This document shows, one piece after another, positions 38,205-47,101 of a stretch of 64,000 nt of DNA. The DNA comes from Streptomyces mobaraensis. Lineage in GTDB: Bacteria; Actinomycetota; Actinomycetes; Streptomycetales; Streptomycetaceae. The position numbers and the translations under genes are program-made. A model generated the notes under the pieces. The model was given only the letters and a program-made list of their open reading frames with translations, made no database searches and was not told where the DNA came from. Where the stretch lies: NCBI RefSeq assembly GCF_020099395.1, contig NZ_CP083590.1:3658001-3722000 (forward strand), written 5' to 3'. Every line of letters starts with the position of its first letter. Within the stretch, counting starts at the first letter, position 1.

Positions 38205-38647
38205 CCGGCGTTCTGCCCCTCGGTGTTGCCGGCGAGGATGCTCTCGAGCGCCGCGGCCAGGTCGTAGTCGAAATCGGCGACCGAGCGCTCCTCGCCGAGT
38301 GGGGCGACGCGGTCCGTCCGGTCGAGGAAGGCCACGAGGGGCGCCGCCCCGGCCCGGAACAGCGCGCCTTCGCCGCCCACTTGCAGACGGATGAACACGT
38401 CCGAGAGGTGCTGGGCGGAGGCGGGGGCGATGTGCACATCGCCTTCGCCGGAGGGCTGGCTCAACCCGTCGAGCAGCAACTCCCTTGCGAAAGCCCAGGT
38501 CACCGGGGCGTCGCCGGGCAGATGAAAGGTGAACTTCACCGCGTAGGGATCGCTGCTGTCATAGGCCAGCTCCACCGGGATACGGAAGGACAGCTCCTCG
38601 GAGACGAGGAACGTCATGATCACTTCTGCCTGAACTGTGTCGCGCAT
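38201..38647 (-). CDS. ssgA: Sporulation regulator SsgA
   Basis: This 148-residue SsgA-like protein is specific to sporulating actinomycetes. It promotes septum site selection by acting ahead of SsgB and FtsZ. FLVSEELSFRIPVEL, FHLPGDAPVTWAFARELLL and the C-terminal QNAG match SsgA rather than other family members. ATG 38647 is used. In S. coelicolor the IclR-type activator gene ssgR lies next to ssgA; here the 583 bp upstream hold no such gene. Its TAA overlaps the flotillin stop, so the transcripts converge without a spacer. Confidence 0.9.
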   Translation of the reverse strand: MRDTVQAEVIMTFLVSEELSFRIPVELAYDSSDPYAVKFTFHLPGDAPVTWAFARELLLDGLSQPSGEGDVHIAPASAQHLSDVFIRLQVGGEGALFRAGAAPLVAFLDRTDRVAPLGEERSVADFDYDLAAALESILAGNTEGQNAG

Positions 38648-39230
38648 CGCCCAATGCCCCGTCTTTGTCGGTTTGGCCGGGATTGGATCCTCATGGCCCT
38701 ACTCATGACGCCATAGTCTGACAACAACGCCCTGCGGATCACAAGGAGTGATTTTTCAGTTACCGATAGAGATTGAGAGGGAGCTTACGGCTCTTCGACT
38801 CTGGAGAGTAGCGACTCGACTACGGCATGGAGTCGTTCCGCCGGATTCCGGGCGGGCATAAGCAGAGAACTGGCCAAAGTGCGGAGGCGCCCACCGCCGG
38901 GGCGGGACGGTGGACGGACCCCCGACGGATGGCTGCCGGGCAGCTGCCAGGCGGCTGCCGGACGCCGTACCGGCGGCGGGCGCGGCCGACGGCGTGACGA
39001 TGGAAGACGGGGAACGACGCTGGGGCGATGAGGAAACGGGCGGGCCGGGCCCGCCCTACTCCTGCCCCGCGCAAACCGGTTGGAATCATGCCGGGACATG
39101 CCGGAGGGGCGGAAATCCCGCCCCTCCTCGCACACTCGGTGCCGGGGTGAACCGGCCGTACCGGCTGACGGCCGAAGTTACTCCCCGCGTTCCGATTCGT
39201 TGAGTTGACGAATTCGCCGGAGCGACGGGC
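38648..39230. other. Gene-free region upstream of ssgA
   Basis: No frame with credible codon bias or homology is seen in these 583 bp. An AT-rich patch at about 38740-38780 is unusual for this genome and may hold the ssgA promoter. This is where ssgR would be expected. Confidence 0.5.
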
Positions 39231-39452
39231 CTACCAGTCGCCGCCCTTCGACGACGAGGACCCTGTGAACTTCTTGACGACGAAGACCAGCCCACCGATC
39301 AGCGCGACCAGCAGCAGCGCCTTGAACAGGACGTCGATGACGATCCCCAGCACGCTGATGATCAGGCTGCCGAACACCACGCACACGAGCACTGGCAGGG
39401 CGATCCACTTCACCCACCACGGCAGTCCCGCGAGTATCCCCTTCTGACCCAT
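39231..39452 (-). CDS. DUF5326 family small membrane protein
   Basis: A 73-residue protein with two hydrophobic segments (residues 13-35 and 36-58, WIALPVLVCVVFGSLIISVL and ALLLVALIGGLVFVV) and a C-terminal KKFTGSSSSKGGDW. This matches the actinobacterial DUF5326 family, whose function is unknown. ATG 39452 is used. It lies between ssgA and a cupin gene, an arrangement common in Streptomyces as I recall. Confidence 0.85.
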   Translation of the reverse strand: MGQKGILAGLPWWVKWIALPVLVCVVFGSLIISVLGIVIDVLFKALLLVALIGGLVFVVKKFTGSSSSKGGDW

Positions 39453-39896
39453 GTCGTTCCCTGCTCTCCGCTATGCGCGTCGTTGTCGGATCACGGCCGC
39501 CCGTGCCACTCCGCCGTCCGCGGCGCGAGCGGCGGGCGGGTCGTGTGCCACCGGTGTCACCGGCCGTCCGGAGCGGTCGCTCCGGCCTGCTTCGATGCTA
39601 GGGCGGACCGGGGTGCGAACGGGGCCGTCGCGGCCCCCGTACATCCCTGAACCTTCCCCTACGGGTTGGACGCCGGCGACCCTGAGATCCCGGGCCCCGC
39701 AGGGCCTCGGCCGGGCCGCCGACCGGGGGCCTGGCAGGGCCTGACCTGGGAGGGCTCCCGGACTGACGCCCGGTTCCCGGATAGCGGGGCCGGGTCAAGG
39801 GCCCGGGCAACGGACCGGGTCGGGTCCCCGGGCCGCAGGCCGGGGCAAGCCCCACGGGCCGCGAGCCGGGTCAGGTCCCCGGGCGTCGGACCGGCG
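39453..39896. other. Gene-free region with a 19-bp direct repeat
   Basis: CCGGGTCGGGTCCCCGGGC (39815-39833) recurs with one mismatch at 39866-39884, 51 bp apart, in a G/C-only low-complexity stretch just after the cupin stop. No coding frame is credible. The repeats are partly self-complementary and may help terminate the cupin transcript. Confidence 0.5.
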
Positions 39897-40214
39897 TCAG
39901 CTCTCCGGCGGCGAGAAGACGACCAGGACCCGGAGGTCCTCGCTGATGTGGTGGAACCGGTGCGTCACCCCGGCCGGGACATAGACGACGCTGCCCCGCC
40001 CGACCTCCGTCGTCTCGTCCCCCACGGTGATCGACGCCCGGCCGCTCACCACCACGTACACCTCGTCCTGACCGTGCGGGCCCTGCGGGTCCACGTCCCC
40101 GGCGTCGAGCGCGTAGAGGCCGACCGACATGTTCCGTTCCTTGAGGAACTGCAGGTACGCCCCTTCGTTCGCGGCCCGCTCCGCCTCCAGCTCATCCAGC
40201 CGGAACGCCTTCAT
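39897..40214 (-). CDS. Small cupin-domain protein
   Basis: This 105-residue single-domain beta-barrel cupin has motif 1 GPHGQDEVYVVVSGRA and motif 2 around YVPAGVTHRFHH. The His and Glu metal ligands are present, so a metal-binding role is plausible; the reaction is unknown. ATG 40214 has GGAGGAGG upstream. It diverges from the phage-holin-like gene. Confidence 0.85.
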   Translation of the reverse strand: MKAFRLDELEAERAANEGAYLQFLKERNMSVGLYALDAGDVDPQGPHGQDEVYVVVSGRASITVGDETTEVGRGSVVYVPAGVTHRFHHISEDLRVLVVFSPPES

Positions 40215-40295
40215 CCGCCGTCTCCTCCTCCGGGCGCCGGCTGTGCCGCCGATCGCCGATCCCACCTGTCGGTCCCGTCTGCCACGATCTCACGT

Positions 40296-40676
40296 ATGAA
40301 GAATTTCGTAGTCAAGACGATCGCCAATGCGGCGGCCCTCGCAGTGGCGATCTGGCTGCTCAAGGGCATCACCCTGGCCGGTGAGACGACCGCCGCCAAG
40401 GCGATCACGCTGCTCGTCGTGGCGCTCCTGTTCGGCCTGGTCAACTTTCTCGTCAAGCCGGTCGTCAAACTGCTGTCGTTCCCGCTCTTCATTCTCACGC
40501 TCGGCCTGATCACGCTGGTGATCAACGCGTTGATGCTGTTGCTGACCAGTTGGCTGGCCGGCAAGTTCGATCTCGCGTTCCACGTGGGGGGCTTCGGACC
40601 GGCGCTGGTGGGCGGCGTGATCATTTCCATCGTGGCCTGGGCGATGCATGTGATCCTGCCGGACGACAAGGACTGA
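40296..40676 (+). CDS. Phage holin family (PF04020) membrane protein
   Basis: A 126-residue protein with about four transmembrane helices. It shows the conserved FGLVNFLVKPVVKLLSFPL segment of the YvlD/PF04020 family. Despite the family name there is no lysis gene nearby, so it is a resident membrane protein of unknown function. ATG 40296 is used. Confidence 0.85.
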   Translation: MKNFVVKTIANAAALAVAIWLLKGITLAGETTAAKAITLLVVALLFGLVNFLVKPVVKLLSFPLFILTLGLITLVINALMLLLTSWLAGKFDLAFHVGGFGPALVGGVIISIVAWAMHVILPDDKD

Positions 40677-40748
40677 CACGGCACGTACGGGACGGCGGGA
40701 AGGTGGAAGGGCGGGGAGAACGGGAGGAACGGGAGGGCGGAAGTCGCG

Positions 40749-41015
40749 TCACCGGCCGGCCGGCGGCGGGTCGTACCCGACCGTGTTGGCGGCCAGCTCC
40801 TCCGGGGTGATCTCCGTGGACCAGCCCTCCGGAGGCTCCTGGTACGGGCTGCACGCCCCGCAGGCGGCGCAGGTCCAGCGGCCGTGGATGCCGTGCACGA
40901 TGGCGCCGCAGCCGGCGCACGTGTCCGTGGTGTAGTACGGCGGCTCACCGGGCAGGGCCGGTGACCGCCATGGGTACGGAGGGTCCGGGGACGCGCCGGC
41001 GGAGAACTCATCCAT
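40749..41015 (-). CDS. Small zinc-ribbon-like protein
   Basis: An 88-residue acidic protein with a CAGC-x12-CAAC four-cysteine cluster that should bind one zinc ion, followed by a Glu-rich tail. It is not assigned to a named family. ATG 41015 is used. Confidence 0.6.
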   Translation of the reverse strand: MDEFSAGASPDPPYPWRSPALPGEPPYYTTDTCAGCGAIVHGIHGRWTCAACGACSPYQEPPEGWSTEITPEELAANTVGYDPPPAGR

Positions 41016-41442
41016 GCGCCCCAGACTGCCACGGGCGCACCCCGGCGCACACCTTGTCGGCACGACGCGTCGCGTCGCGTCGCCTCGCGTCCTGCTCGCC
41101 CGATGCCCGGGCGGGAACGGGTCCGGGGAAACATCGACAGGACAGAAGACCGTCCATCGTCGACAAAGTGACAGGGGGCAAAGCGAGGCCGCCGCAGGCG
41201 ATTTGGCGACGTGATGACTCCGAGCCCGTACGGCCCGGACGCCGTGCACCAGGCCCGCGACAGCGCGAAGGCGGCTCAAGCCTCCCCCCTCATGGCTTGA
41301 GCCGCCGCGGTCCGCGTGGAGAAGAACCGCGCGACCAAGGCTAGTTGACTCTACGTCAGTGTCCAATCACCCTGACGGCACAGCCCTATCGACTTATTTA
41401 TAGTTCCTCTACGGTCGGTGGCGGACCTCCCGGGGAGACAGC
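41016..41442. other. Intergenic region with a 12-bp hairpin and a possible 28-codon ORF
   Basis: GCGGCTCAAGCC (41271-41282) and GGCTTGAGCCGC (41294-41305) form a perfect stem around TCCCCCCTCAT. ATG 41213 opens a 28-codon frame (MTPSPYGPDAVHQARDSAKA...) whose stop falls inside the second arm, like a short gene with its terminator. An AT-rich stretch (TTATTTATAG) at about 41390 probably belongs to the LysR promoter. Confidence 0.45.
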
Positions 41443-42339
41443 ATGGATCTGACCCTGTTGCGCACCTTCGTCACCGTCCACCGGGCGGGCTCCTTCACCC
41501 GCGCCGCCGCCCTCCTGGGCCTCTCCCAGCCGGCGGTCACCGGGCACATCCGCACGCTGGAACGCCAACTCGGCCACCCCCTCTTCCTCCGCCAGGCGCG
41601 CGGCGTCACCCCCACGACGCTCGGCGACGAGCTGGCGCACCGCATCGCGCCACACGTCGACGCCCTGCTGGAGATCACCGAATCGGGGCTCGACGAGCAG
41701 TGGCCGCACCGCACCCTCCACCTGGCGGGCCCGCCGGAGTTCACCGCGCTGCGCGTGCTGCCCGCGCTGAGCCCGCTGATCATCCAGGGACTCACCGTGC
41801 GCGCCGCGCAGGGCATGTCGGAACCGCTCTTCGAAGGGCTGGCCGCCGGCCACCACGACCTCGCCGTCACCACCTCCCGCCCCCGGGGCCGGCTGCTGAC
41901 CGCCACGCCGCTGTGCGACGAGGAGCACGTCCTGATCGCGGCACCGCGCTGGGCGGCCCGGCTCGGCGGCGCGGCCGTCGTCCGCGACAAGGGGGTGGCC
42001 GTCCTGCAGCACCTGCCGGTGGTGGAGGTGGACGAGAGCCTGCCGTTCGTCAGCCGCTACTGGGCCGCCGTCTTCGACAGCAAGCCCGCCGCCACCGGCG
42101 CCGTCATCGCCCCCGACCTACGGGCGGTGCTGTCCTGCGTCGTCGCGGGGGCGGGCATCGCGGTCCTCCCCCGCTATCTGTGCGAGGACGCGCTGGACAC
42201 CGGCGAGGTCGTCGCCCTGCTCAACCCGCCGGTGCCGCCGCTGCGCACGTACTTCCTCGTCGTCCGGACCGGCACCCTGGCCCACCCGCATCTGGCCCGG
42301 GCACACGAGTGGCTGCTGCGCGCCGCCGTTTCCTGGTGA
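41443..42339 (+). CDS. LysR family transcriptional regulator
   Basis: This 298-residue LysR-type regulator begins with a winged HTH (MDLTLLRTFVTVHRAGSFTR..., QPAVTGHIRTLE). A type 2 periplasmic-binding-like effector domain runs from about 90 to 295. ATG 41443 is used. It stands alone on the + strand, 15 bp before the NUDIX gene with GGAAGGGG between them, so the two could be co-transcribed. Effector unknown. Confidence 0.92.
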   Translation: MDLTLLRTFVTVHRAGSFTRAAALLGLSQPAVTGHIRTLERQLGHPLFLRQARGVTPTTLGDELAHRIAPHVDALLEITESGLDEQWPHRTLHLAGPPEFTALRVLPALSPLIIQGLTVRAAQGMSEPLFEGLAAGHHDLAVTTSRPRGRLLTATPLCDEEHVLIAAPRWAARLGGAAVVRDKGVAVLQHLPVVEVDESLPFVSRYWAAVFDSKPAATGAVIAPDLRAVLSCVVAGAGIAVLPRYLCEDALDTGEVVALLNPPVPPLRTYFLVVRTGTLAHPHLARAHEWLLRAAVSW

Positions 42340-42354
42340 GGAAGGGGTTTCGCG

Positions 42355-42906
42355 GTGGTCTTGACGCGGCAGATGTCGCTTATGACCGTACGACCGGTGG
42401 TCAAACGCACCGCCCGCGCCATCCTGCTGGCAGACGAGCCGGGCTCGGGCTCCGGCGAGCCGCAGCTCATCCTCATCAAGCGCACCAAGCCCGGGGAGGC
42501 CCCCTACTGGATCACTCCGGGCGGGGGCGTCGAAGCCGGTGACGAGACCGTGATCGCCGCCCTGCACCGGGAGGTCGACGAGGAGCTGGGCGCGAAGGTC
42601 GTCGACGTCGTGCCCGCGTTCGTCGACACCGTCCTCCACGTCCCCGACCCCGCCGACCCGGACGACCGGACCGTTCCCGGCGGCGTCAAGGTCCAGCACT
42701 TCTTCGTCTGCCGCCTGGCCTCGATGGACCTCGCCCTGCGGCACGGCCCCGAGGTCGATGAACCGCGCGGCACCTACGAGGTGGTCCGGGTGCCGTTCAC
42801 CCGCGAGGGCATCGCCTCGGTGGAGCTCGTGCCGCCTTCGCTCCGCGCCTATCTGCGCGAGAACGTCGAGGGGGTACGGGCACTGCTCGCCGACGATCTC
42901 GGATAG
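42355..42906 (+). CDS. NUDIX hydrolase
   Basis: This 183-residue NUDIX enzyme has a Nudix box beginning GGGVEAGDETVIAALHREVDE then ELGA, expected to hydrolyse a nucleoside-diphosphate-linked substrate with Mg. GTG 42355 has GGAAGGGG 7 bp upstream, but the first nine codons include rare TTG and CTT, so ATG 42373 or 42382 may be the true start. It probably shares a transcript with the LysR gene. Confidence 0.85.
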   Translation: MVLTRQMSLMTVRPVVKRTARAILLADEPGSGSGEPQLILIKRTKPGEAPYWITPGGGVEAGDETVIAALHREVDEELGAKVVDVVPAFVDTVLHVPDPADPDDRTVPGGVKVQHFFVCRLASMDLALRHGPEVDEPRGTYEVVRVPFTREGIASVELVPPSLRAYLRENVEGVRALLADDLG

Positions 42907-42928
42907 CGCCCCGCCCCCCGCTCTCCCC

Positions 42929-43672
42929 TCAGGGACGGCCGGCGGCGGCCCCGAAGTAGTCGCCGCCCCTCCGGCGGCCGCCGACCGCCGGACCGGCCCC
43001 TTCCTCGCCGAGCCGTCCGTCGCCGAGCCGTCCGTCGCCGACCAGGCTCAGCCGGGGGATGTACTTGCCGCAGTGCACGTACGCCTCCTCCACGGTGATC
43101 TCCACCCAGACCGGCGTACGGCGGCCGGGCGCCTCCTCAACCGGCAGGCCGGGGTGGGCGGTCCGCATCTCGGCGTCCTCGACGACCCTGGCGCGCCCGT
43201 TGACGTGGAGGCCGACGCGGTCGCGGAAGAAGTCGACGAGCAGGATGGCGACCCGGGGGTTCTCCTCGATGTTGCCCAGGCTCGCGAGGACCCCGTTGCC
43301 CCGGTACTCGGGGTAGGCCAGAGTGTGCTCGTCCAGCGCCCTGAGGAATCCGGGCGGCCCGGCCCGGAAGCTGTTGTCGCAGGCGCCGCTCGCGTCGGCG
43401 GTCGCCAGGAAAAACATCTCCTGCCGGGCCAGGAACTCCCGCATGGCGGAGTTGACGTAGGCGAGCGTCTGCTCGGCGTAGAAGCGGTCGGCGCGGTCGA
43501 CGGTACCGAACCGCTCCTGCAGGGCGTGCTCCCCCGCGCTGCCCGGGCGCGGAGCAGGCGGTTCCAGCGGCACCGGCGGCACCGGCGCGTCCGTCACGAC
43601 GAGCTGGTCCGTCACCGGGACCTCGTCCGTCGCCACGAGCTCGTCCATCGCCGCGCGCTCGTCCGTCCGCAT
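42929..43672 (-). CDS. Pyridoxamine 5'-phosphate oxidase-fold protein
   Basis: A 247-residue protein. A variable N-terminus (1-50) precedes a PNPOx-like split-barrel flavin domain (about 55-215) with FLATADASGACDNSFR and GNGVLASLGNIEENP. This resembles the PNPOx-like proteins that accompany flavohemoglobin-type reductases. Its ATG overlaps the stop of the globin-reductase gene by one base (TGATG), so the two are translationally coupled and probably act in the same redox process. Confidence 0.82.
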   Translation of the reverse strand: MRTDERAAMDELVATDEVPVTDQLVVTDAPVPPVPLEPPAPRPGSAGEHALQERFGTVDRADRFYAEQTLAYVNSAMREFLARQEMFFLATADASGACDNSFRAGPPGFLRALDEHTLAYPEYRGNGVLASLGNIEENPRVAILLVDFFRDRVGLHVNGRARVVEDAEMRTAHPGLPVEEAPGRRTPVWVEITVEEAYVHCGKYIPRLSLVGDGRLGDGRLGEEGAGPAVGGRRRGGDYFGAAAGRP

Positions 43673-46062
43673 CAGCCTCTCGCCTCCGCAAGAAGTCCGT
43701 CGATCCCGTCATGGCGTATTCGGTGGGTCGGGATGCCGGCCCCCACCAGGGTGTCCAGACCGCTGCGGATCATCCCCGGCGGCCCGGAGAGGTAGGCGTC
43801 GTACGCGTTCCACGGCCCGTACGCGCGCACGACGTGCGGGAGTTGGCCGCTGAGGGCGCTCGTCGGACCGTCGGACACCACCGGGCGCACGGACAGCCAG
43901 GGGTGGGTGCGTTCCAGGTCCCGCATGGTGTCCATGTCGTAGAGGTCGCCATCGTGCCGGGCGCCGTAGAACACCTCGACGGGCCGGCGGCCGCCGTGCT
44001 CCGCGACGTCCTCGACCAGCGCCTTGATCGGGGCGATGCCGGTGCCGCCGCCGAGGCACAACAGCCCGTTGTCAGTGGTGTGGTCCACAATCATGGAACC
44101 GGCGGGAGGACCGAGTCGCAGGACGTCCCCAGGGCGGGCGCGATGGACCAGCGCACCGGACACCCAGCCGGCGGGGACGGCCTTGACGTGGAGGGAGAGC
44201 AGTCCGTCCGGACGGGGGGCGGAGGAGAAGGAGTAGTGCCGCCACACACGCGGCCACCAGGGGGTTTCGACGCTGGTGTACTGGCCGGCGAGGAAGGGGT
44301 ACGGCTGGTCGGGGCGCAGGGTGAGCACGGCGATGTCCGGCGTGCGGAGTTCGTGCCCGACGATCTCCGCGTGCCACCAGGGGGGTGCGTTCGGTTCGTC
44401 CTCGGCGGCGGCGTCGATCATGGTCTGGGAGATCACCGTGTAGACCCGCACCCAGGCGGCCTCCGCCGCCGGACCCCAGGTGCGGGGGGCGTAGCGGGCG
44501 AGAGCGCCGATGAGGCTCTCGCCCACGGCGGGGTAGTGCTCGGGCCGGGTGCCGTACTTGCGGTGCCCGCGCCCCAGCGGGGAGAGGTACGCGGTCAGGG
44601 CCGCCGCGTCGTCGACGTAACGGGCCGCCGTCAGCAGGGCCTTGAAGAGGCGGTCGCGTTGGGCGTCCATGGCCGGGGGGAACAGGTCACGCAGTGGGGG
44701 GTGATGGAGGAAGAGCAGCGCGTAGAAGTGCGAGACGACCGTGTCGGCGATCGGCTCGATCTCGGTCAGGGTGCGGCGGATGAGTTCGCCGTCGGGGGCG
44801 GCGTCGGCGGGGCCGGCCGGTGGGGCGGCCGTGGCCGGCGTACGGGACTGGCCACCGCCGCGCCGCTCCTCGCCCTGCCCGGGGCCGCCCGGGACGACGG
44901 GTGCGCCGCGGCCGCCCGGCTCCGCGATGGCGGCCCGGCGGGTCACGTCACGTGTGGCGCGGTCGGGTTGGCGGCCGAGGCCGACGAGGCCGCCGTGAAC
45001 GGCCGTCCCCTGCGCACCCGGCCCGCCGGCCGACGAGTGTGCCGGATCGGCTGCCGGTAAGGGGGCCGGACCCGCGCCCGGCGGCCCCGCCGGGGTGACG
45101 GCGGACGGTCCGTACGAGCCGGTGGGCCACGGTCGCACCGCCACCTCGGTGTCGCCCGTCGGCCGCGCCTGCCCACCGCCCTGCCCGCAGGCCGCCGTGC
45201 CGGCCGACGGCCCGGGCGCCACCTCGGCCTGCCCGGTGTCCGCCGGGAGGGACGGCGCACCACGCCCCTGGCCGGCCGACGAGCCGCTCGGCGGCCCGGG
45301 GGGCGTGGCGTCCGCGGTCGTGGGCGCCACGGCCTCGGCGGTACGGATCGGGCCCGGTGCGCCGGGGCGGGCCGTGGCGCGGGCGGCGGACCGGGGCGCG
45401 GCAGGGCCCGCCGGGGCGCGGACCGGTTCCGACGGATGCCCCGACGGATGCCCCGCGACCGTCGGCGGCGCGGGGGTGGAGGCACCGGGCGGCAGTTCGG
45501 GCGGTGCGGGAGGAAGCCGGTCGTGGAGGTGCGGCTGCGGGTGACCGCCTGGGCGGTGCGGGCCGTCGTCCGCCGCCGGCAGGCGCCCGGCGCCTCCGCC
45601 GAGGCCGACATCGTGGAAGTGTCCGGCGGACGTCCCGGGCCGGGCGCCGGACGCGTCGCCCCGGCCTGCACCGGTCGCATCGGCTCGGCCGAACCCGGCC
45701 CCGTCTACGCCGTCGGCACCGGCACCGTCACCGTCGCGCACGTTCCGGGCGTCCTTCCCGCCTTCGCGGTGCGGACCGTCAGGAGCAGTGCGGCTGTGTC
45801 CGTCCGGAGCGCCCGGCTCGGGGGTGGTGCGGCGGCGGGGACCGGCGCGTAAGGCGCCGCGGATGGCGGTGGTGGCGTCGGGGCGCCGGGGCCCGCCCCG
45901 GCCAACCTTCCCGCTCGACGCGGGGGAGTTGGCCGGAATCGGTGGCTCCCCGTGCTCCGGGCGGTGGGGCACCGGGGGTCTGCCGGGTGGGGTGAACCAG
46001 CCCCAGTCGCCTCGCCTGCCGGGTGCGCCGCCTTCGGGCGACGGACGGCTCGGAGCGTCCAT
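43672..46062 (-). CDS. Globin fused to FAD/NAD(P) reductase with long disordered N-terminus
   Basis: A 796-residue flavohemoglobin-like protein. The first ~415 residues are Pro/Gly/Ala-rich and lack any domain signal. A globin domain follows (ELIRRTLTEIEPIAD..., with proximal His in KYGTRPEHY). Then come an FAD domain (HYSFSSAP) and an NAD(P) domain (CLGGGTGIAPI), so nitric oxide dioxygenation or oxygen sensing is plausible. ATG 46062 (MDAPSRPSPEGG) is favoured over the in-frame 46167. It is coupled to the downstream PNPOx-fold gene. Confidence 0.85.
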   Translation of the reverse strand: MDAPSRPSPEGGAPGRRGDWGWFTPPGRPPVPHRPEHGEPPIPANSPASSGKVGRGGPRRPDATTAIRGALRAGPRRRTTPEPGAPDGHSRTAPDGPHREGGKDARNVRDGDGAGADGVDGAGFGRADATGAGRGDASGARPGTSAGHFHDVGLGGGAGRLPAADDGPHRPGGHPQPHLHDRLPPAPPELPPGASTPAPPTVAGHPSGHPSEPVRAPAGPAAPRSAARATARPGAPGPIRTAEAVAPTTADATPPGPPSGSSAGQGRGAPSLPADTGQAEVAPGPSAGTAACGQGGGQARPTGDTEVAVRPWPTGSYGPSAVTPAGPPGAGPAPLPAADPAHSSAGGPGAQGTAVHGGLVGLGRQPDRATRDVTRRAAIAEPGGRGAPVVPGGPGQGEERRGGGQSRTPATAAPPAGPADAAPDGELIRRTLTEIEPIADTVVSHFYALLFLHHPPLRDLFPPAMDAQRDRLFKALLTAARYVDDAAALTAYLSPLGRGHRKYGTRPEHYPAVGESLIGALARYAPRTWGPAAEAAWVRVYTVISQTMIDAAAEDEPNAPPWWHAEIVGHELRTPDIAVLTLRPDQPYPFLAGQYTSVETPWWPRVWRHYSFSSAPRPDGLLSLHVKAVPAGWVSGALVHRARPGDVLRLGPPAGSMIVDHTTDNGLLCLGGGTGIAPIKALVEDVAEHGGRRPVEVFYGARHDGDLYDMDTMRDLERTHPWLSVRPVVSDGPTSALSGQLPHVVRAYGPWNAYDAYLSGPPGMIRSGLDTLVGAGIPTHRIRHDGIDGLLAEARG

Positions 46063-46278
46063 TCGTCTCTCGCCTCGGCCCTCTCTCGTCGGTCCGCGCC
46101 GCCCGGCCGAGCCGGGCGGTGCCCGCGATCCCCTTGGGGTGATGGGGTGTTCGGTGCCGGGTAGCATGCCAGCCCGCGCCCGGACCCCGGCCGATTCGCG
46201 GAACTCCGCGCGGCGGGAGGGCGATTGCGGTTATGGTTCCCGGTTCGAACGGACGGTTGGACGACGGTTGGTCGACGA

Positions 46279-46341
46279 ATGGGTGACGCACGGCGGCGAG
46301 TGGGTGACGCACGGCGGCGAGTGGGCGACACGCGGCGGCGG
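46279..46341. repeat. 21-bp tandem repeat
   Basis: Three units of GTGGGTGACGCACGGCGGCGA, the third diverged, lie between the HAD and globin genes. They sit in a 323-bp gap (46063-46385) with no credible gene. Confidence 0.75.
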
Positions 46342-46385
46342 GTGGCGACGCGCGGCCGGGCACCCGGCGGCCTCGCCGGCCGCGG

Positions 46386-47024
46386 TTATCCGCGCCCGTC
46401 CCCGACCAGCGCGTAAGCCTCCCTGAGGTCAAGGCCGTTGTACGCGAGCGAGGCGACGTCGCGGACGTGGTGATCGGCGTTCACGGCGACGGACACGGGG
46501 ACGGCGGCGAAGAGCCGGGCGTCGGACATGGAGTCGCCGTACGCGACGCAGTCGGCGCGCGTGAGCCCGTACGCGGCGCAGAGTTCGTCGGCGATCCGCA
46601 CCTTCGCCTCGGCGTCGAGGATGCCCGCCGGGTCCACCGGCTCGCGGAACGGGATCGCCGGCCACCGCGAACCGCGGGTGGCGTGGGCGCCCCAGTCGGT
46701 GAGGCGTTCCACGAAGAACTGGGGGGACAGTGAGATGACCGCGCAGCGCTCGCCCCGCGCCTCGATGTCCGCCCAGACGTCCTTGATCCCTTCCAGCCAC
46801 GGCGCGCTCTCGAAGGCCGCGGCCACCACGGCGTCCGTCAGCGCCTCGCCCCACAGCGCGCAGGCGGCCGCCGCGAAGCCGGCCGGGTCGATCAGCCCGT
46901 CGAAGAAGTCCCGTTCCAGGGCGTCGATCTCCCGTTCGCAGCCGAGCTGCCGGGATATCTCGATCGCCGCCGCGGAGCCGTGCAGGAGGGTGCCGTCGAG
47001 GTCGAACAAGTGCAGTCTGCTCAT
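46386..47024 (-). CDS. HAD family hydrolase (phosphoserine-phosphatase-like)
   Basis: A 212-residue HAD phosphatase of the SerB/haloacid type. Motif I is FDLDGTLL, motif II ISLS, motif III Lys in AKVRIADEL, motif IV GDSMSDARLF. The cap is a small helical insert between motifs I and II. ATG 47024 is used. Substrate unknown. Confidence 0.88.
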   Translation of the reverse strand: MSRLHLFDLDGTLLHGSAAAIEISRQLGCEREIDALERDFFDGLIDPAGFAAAACALWGEALTDAVVAAAFESAPWLEGIKDVWADIEARGERCAVISLSPQFFVERLTDWGAHATRGSRWPAIPFREPVDPAGILDAEAKVRIADELCAAYGLTRADCVAYGDSMSDARLFAAVPVSVAVNADHHVRDVASLAYNGLDLREAYALVGDGRG

Positions 47025-47101
47025 GGCGGGAAGCGTAGGCGGGCGGCGGGGCGCCCTCCGAGGGAATATCCCCCGGGGGCGCCCCGCCCCGTCTCGCCCC
47101 G

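Noticed and set aside
40296..40676. A prophage suggested by the holin family name
   Set aside because: The family is a widespread chromosomal membrane protein, and no phage structural or lysis genes are near.
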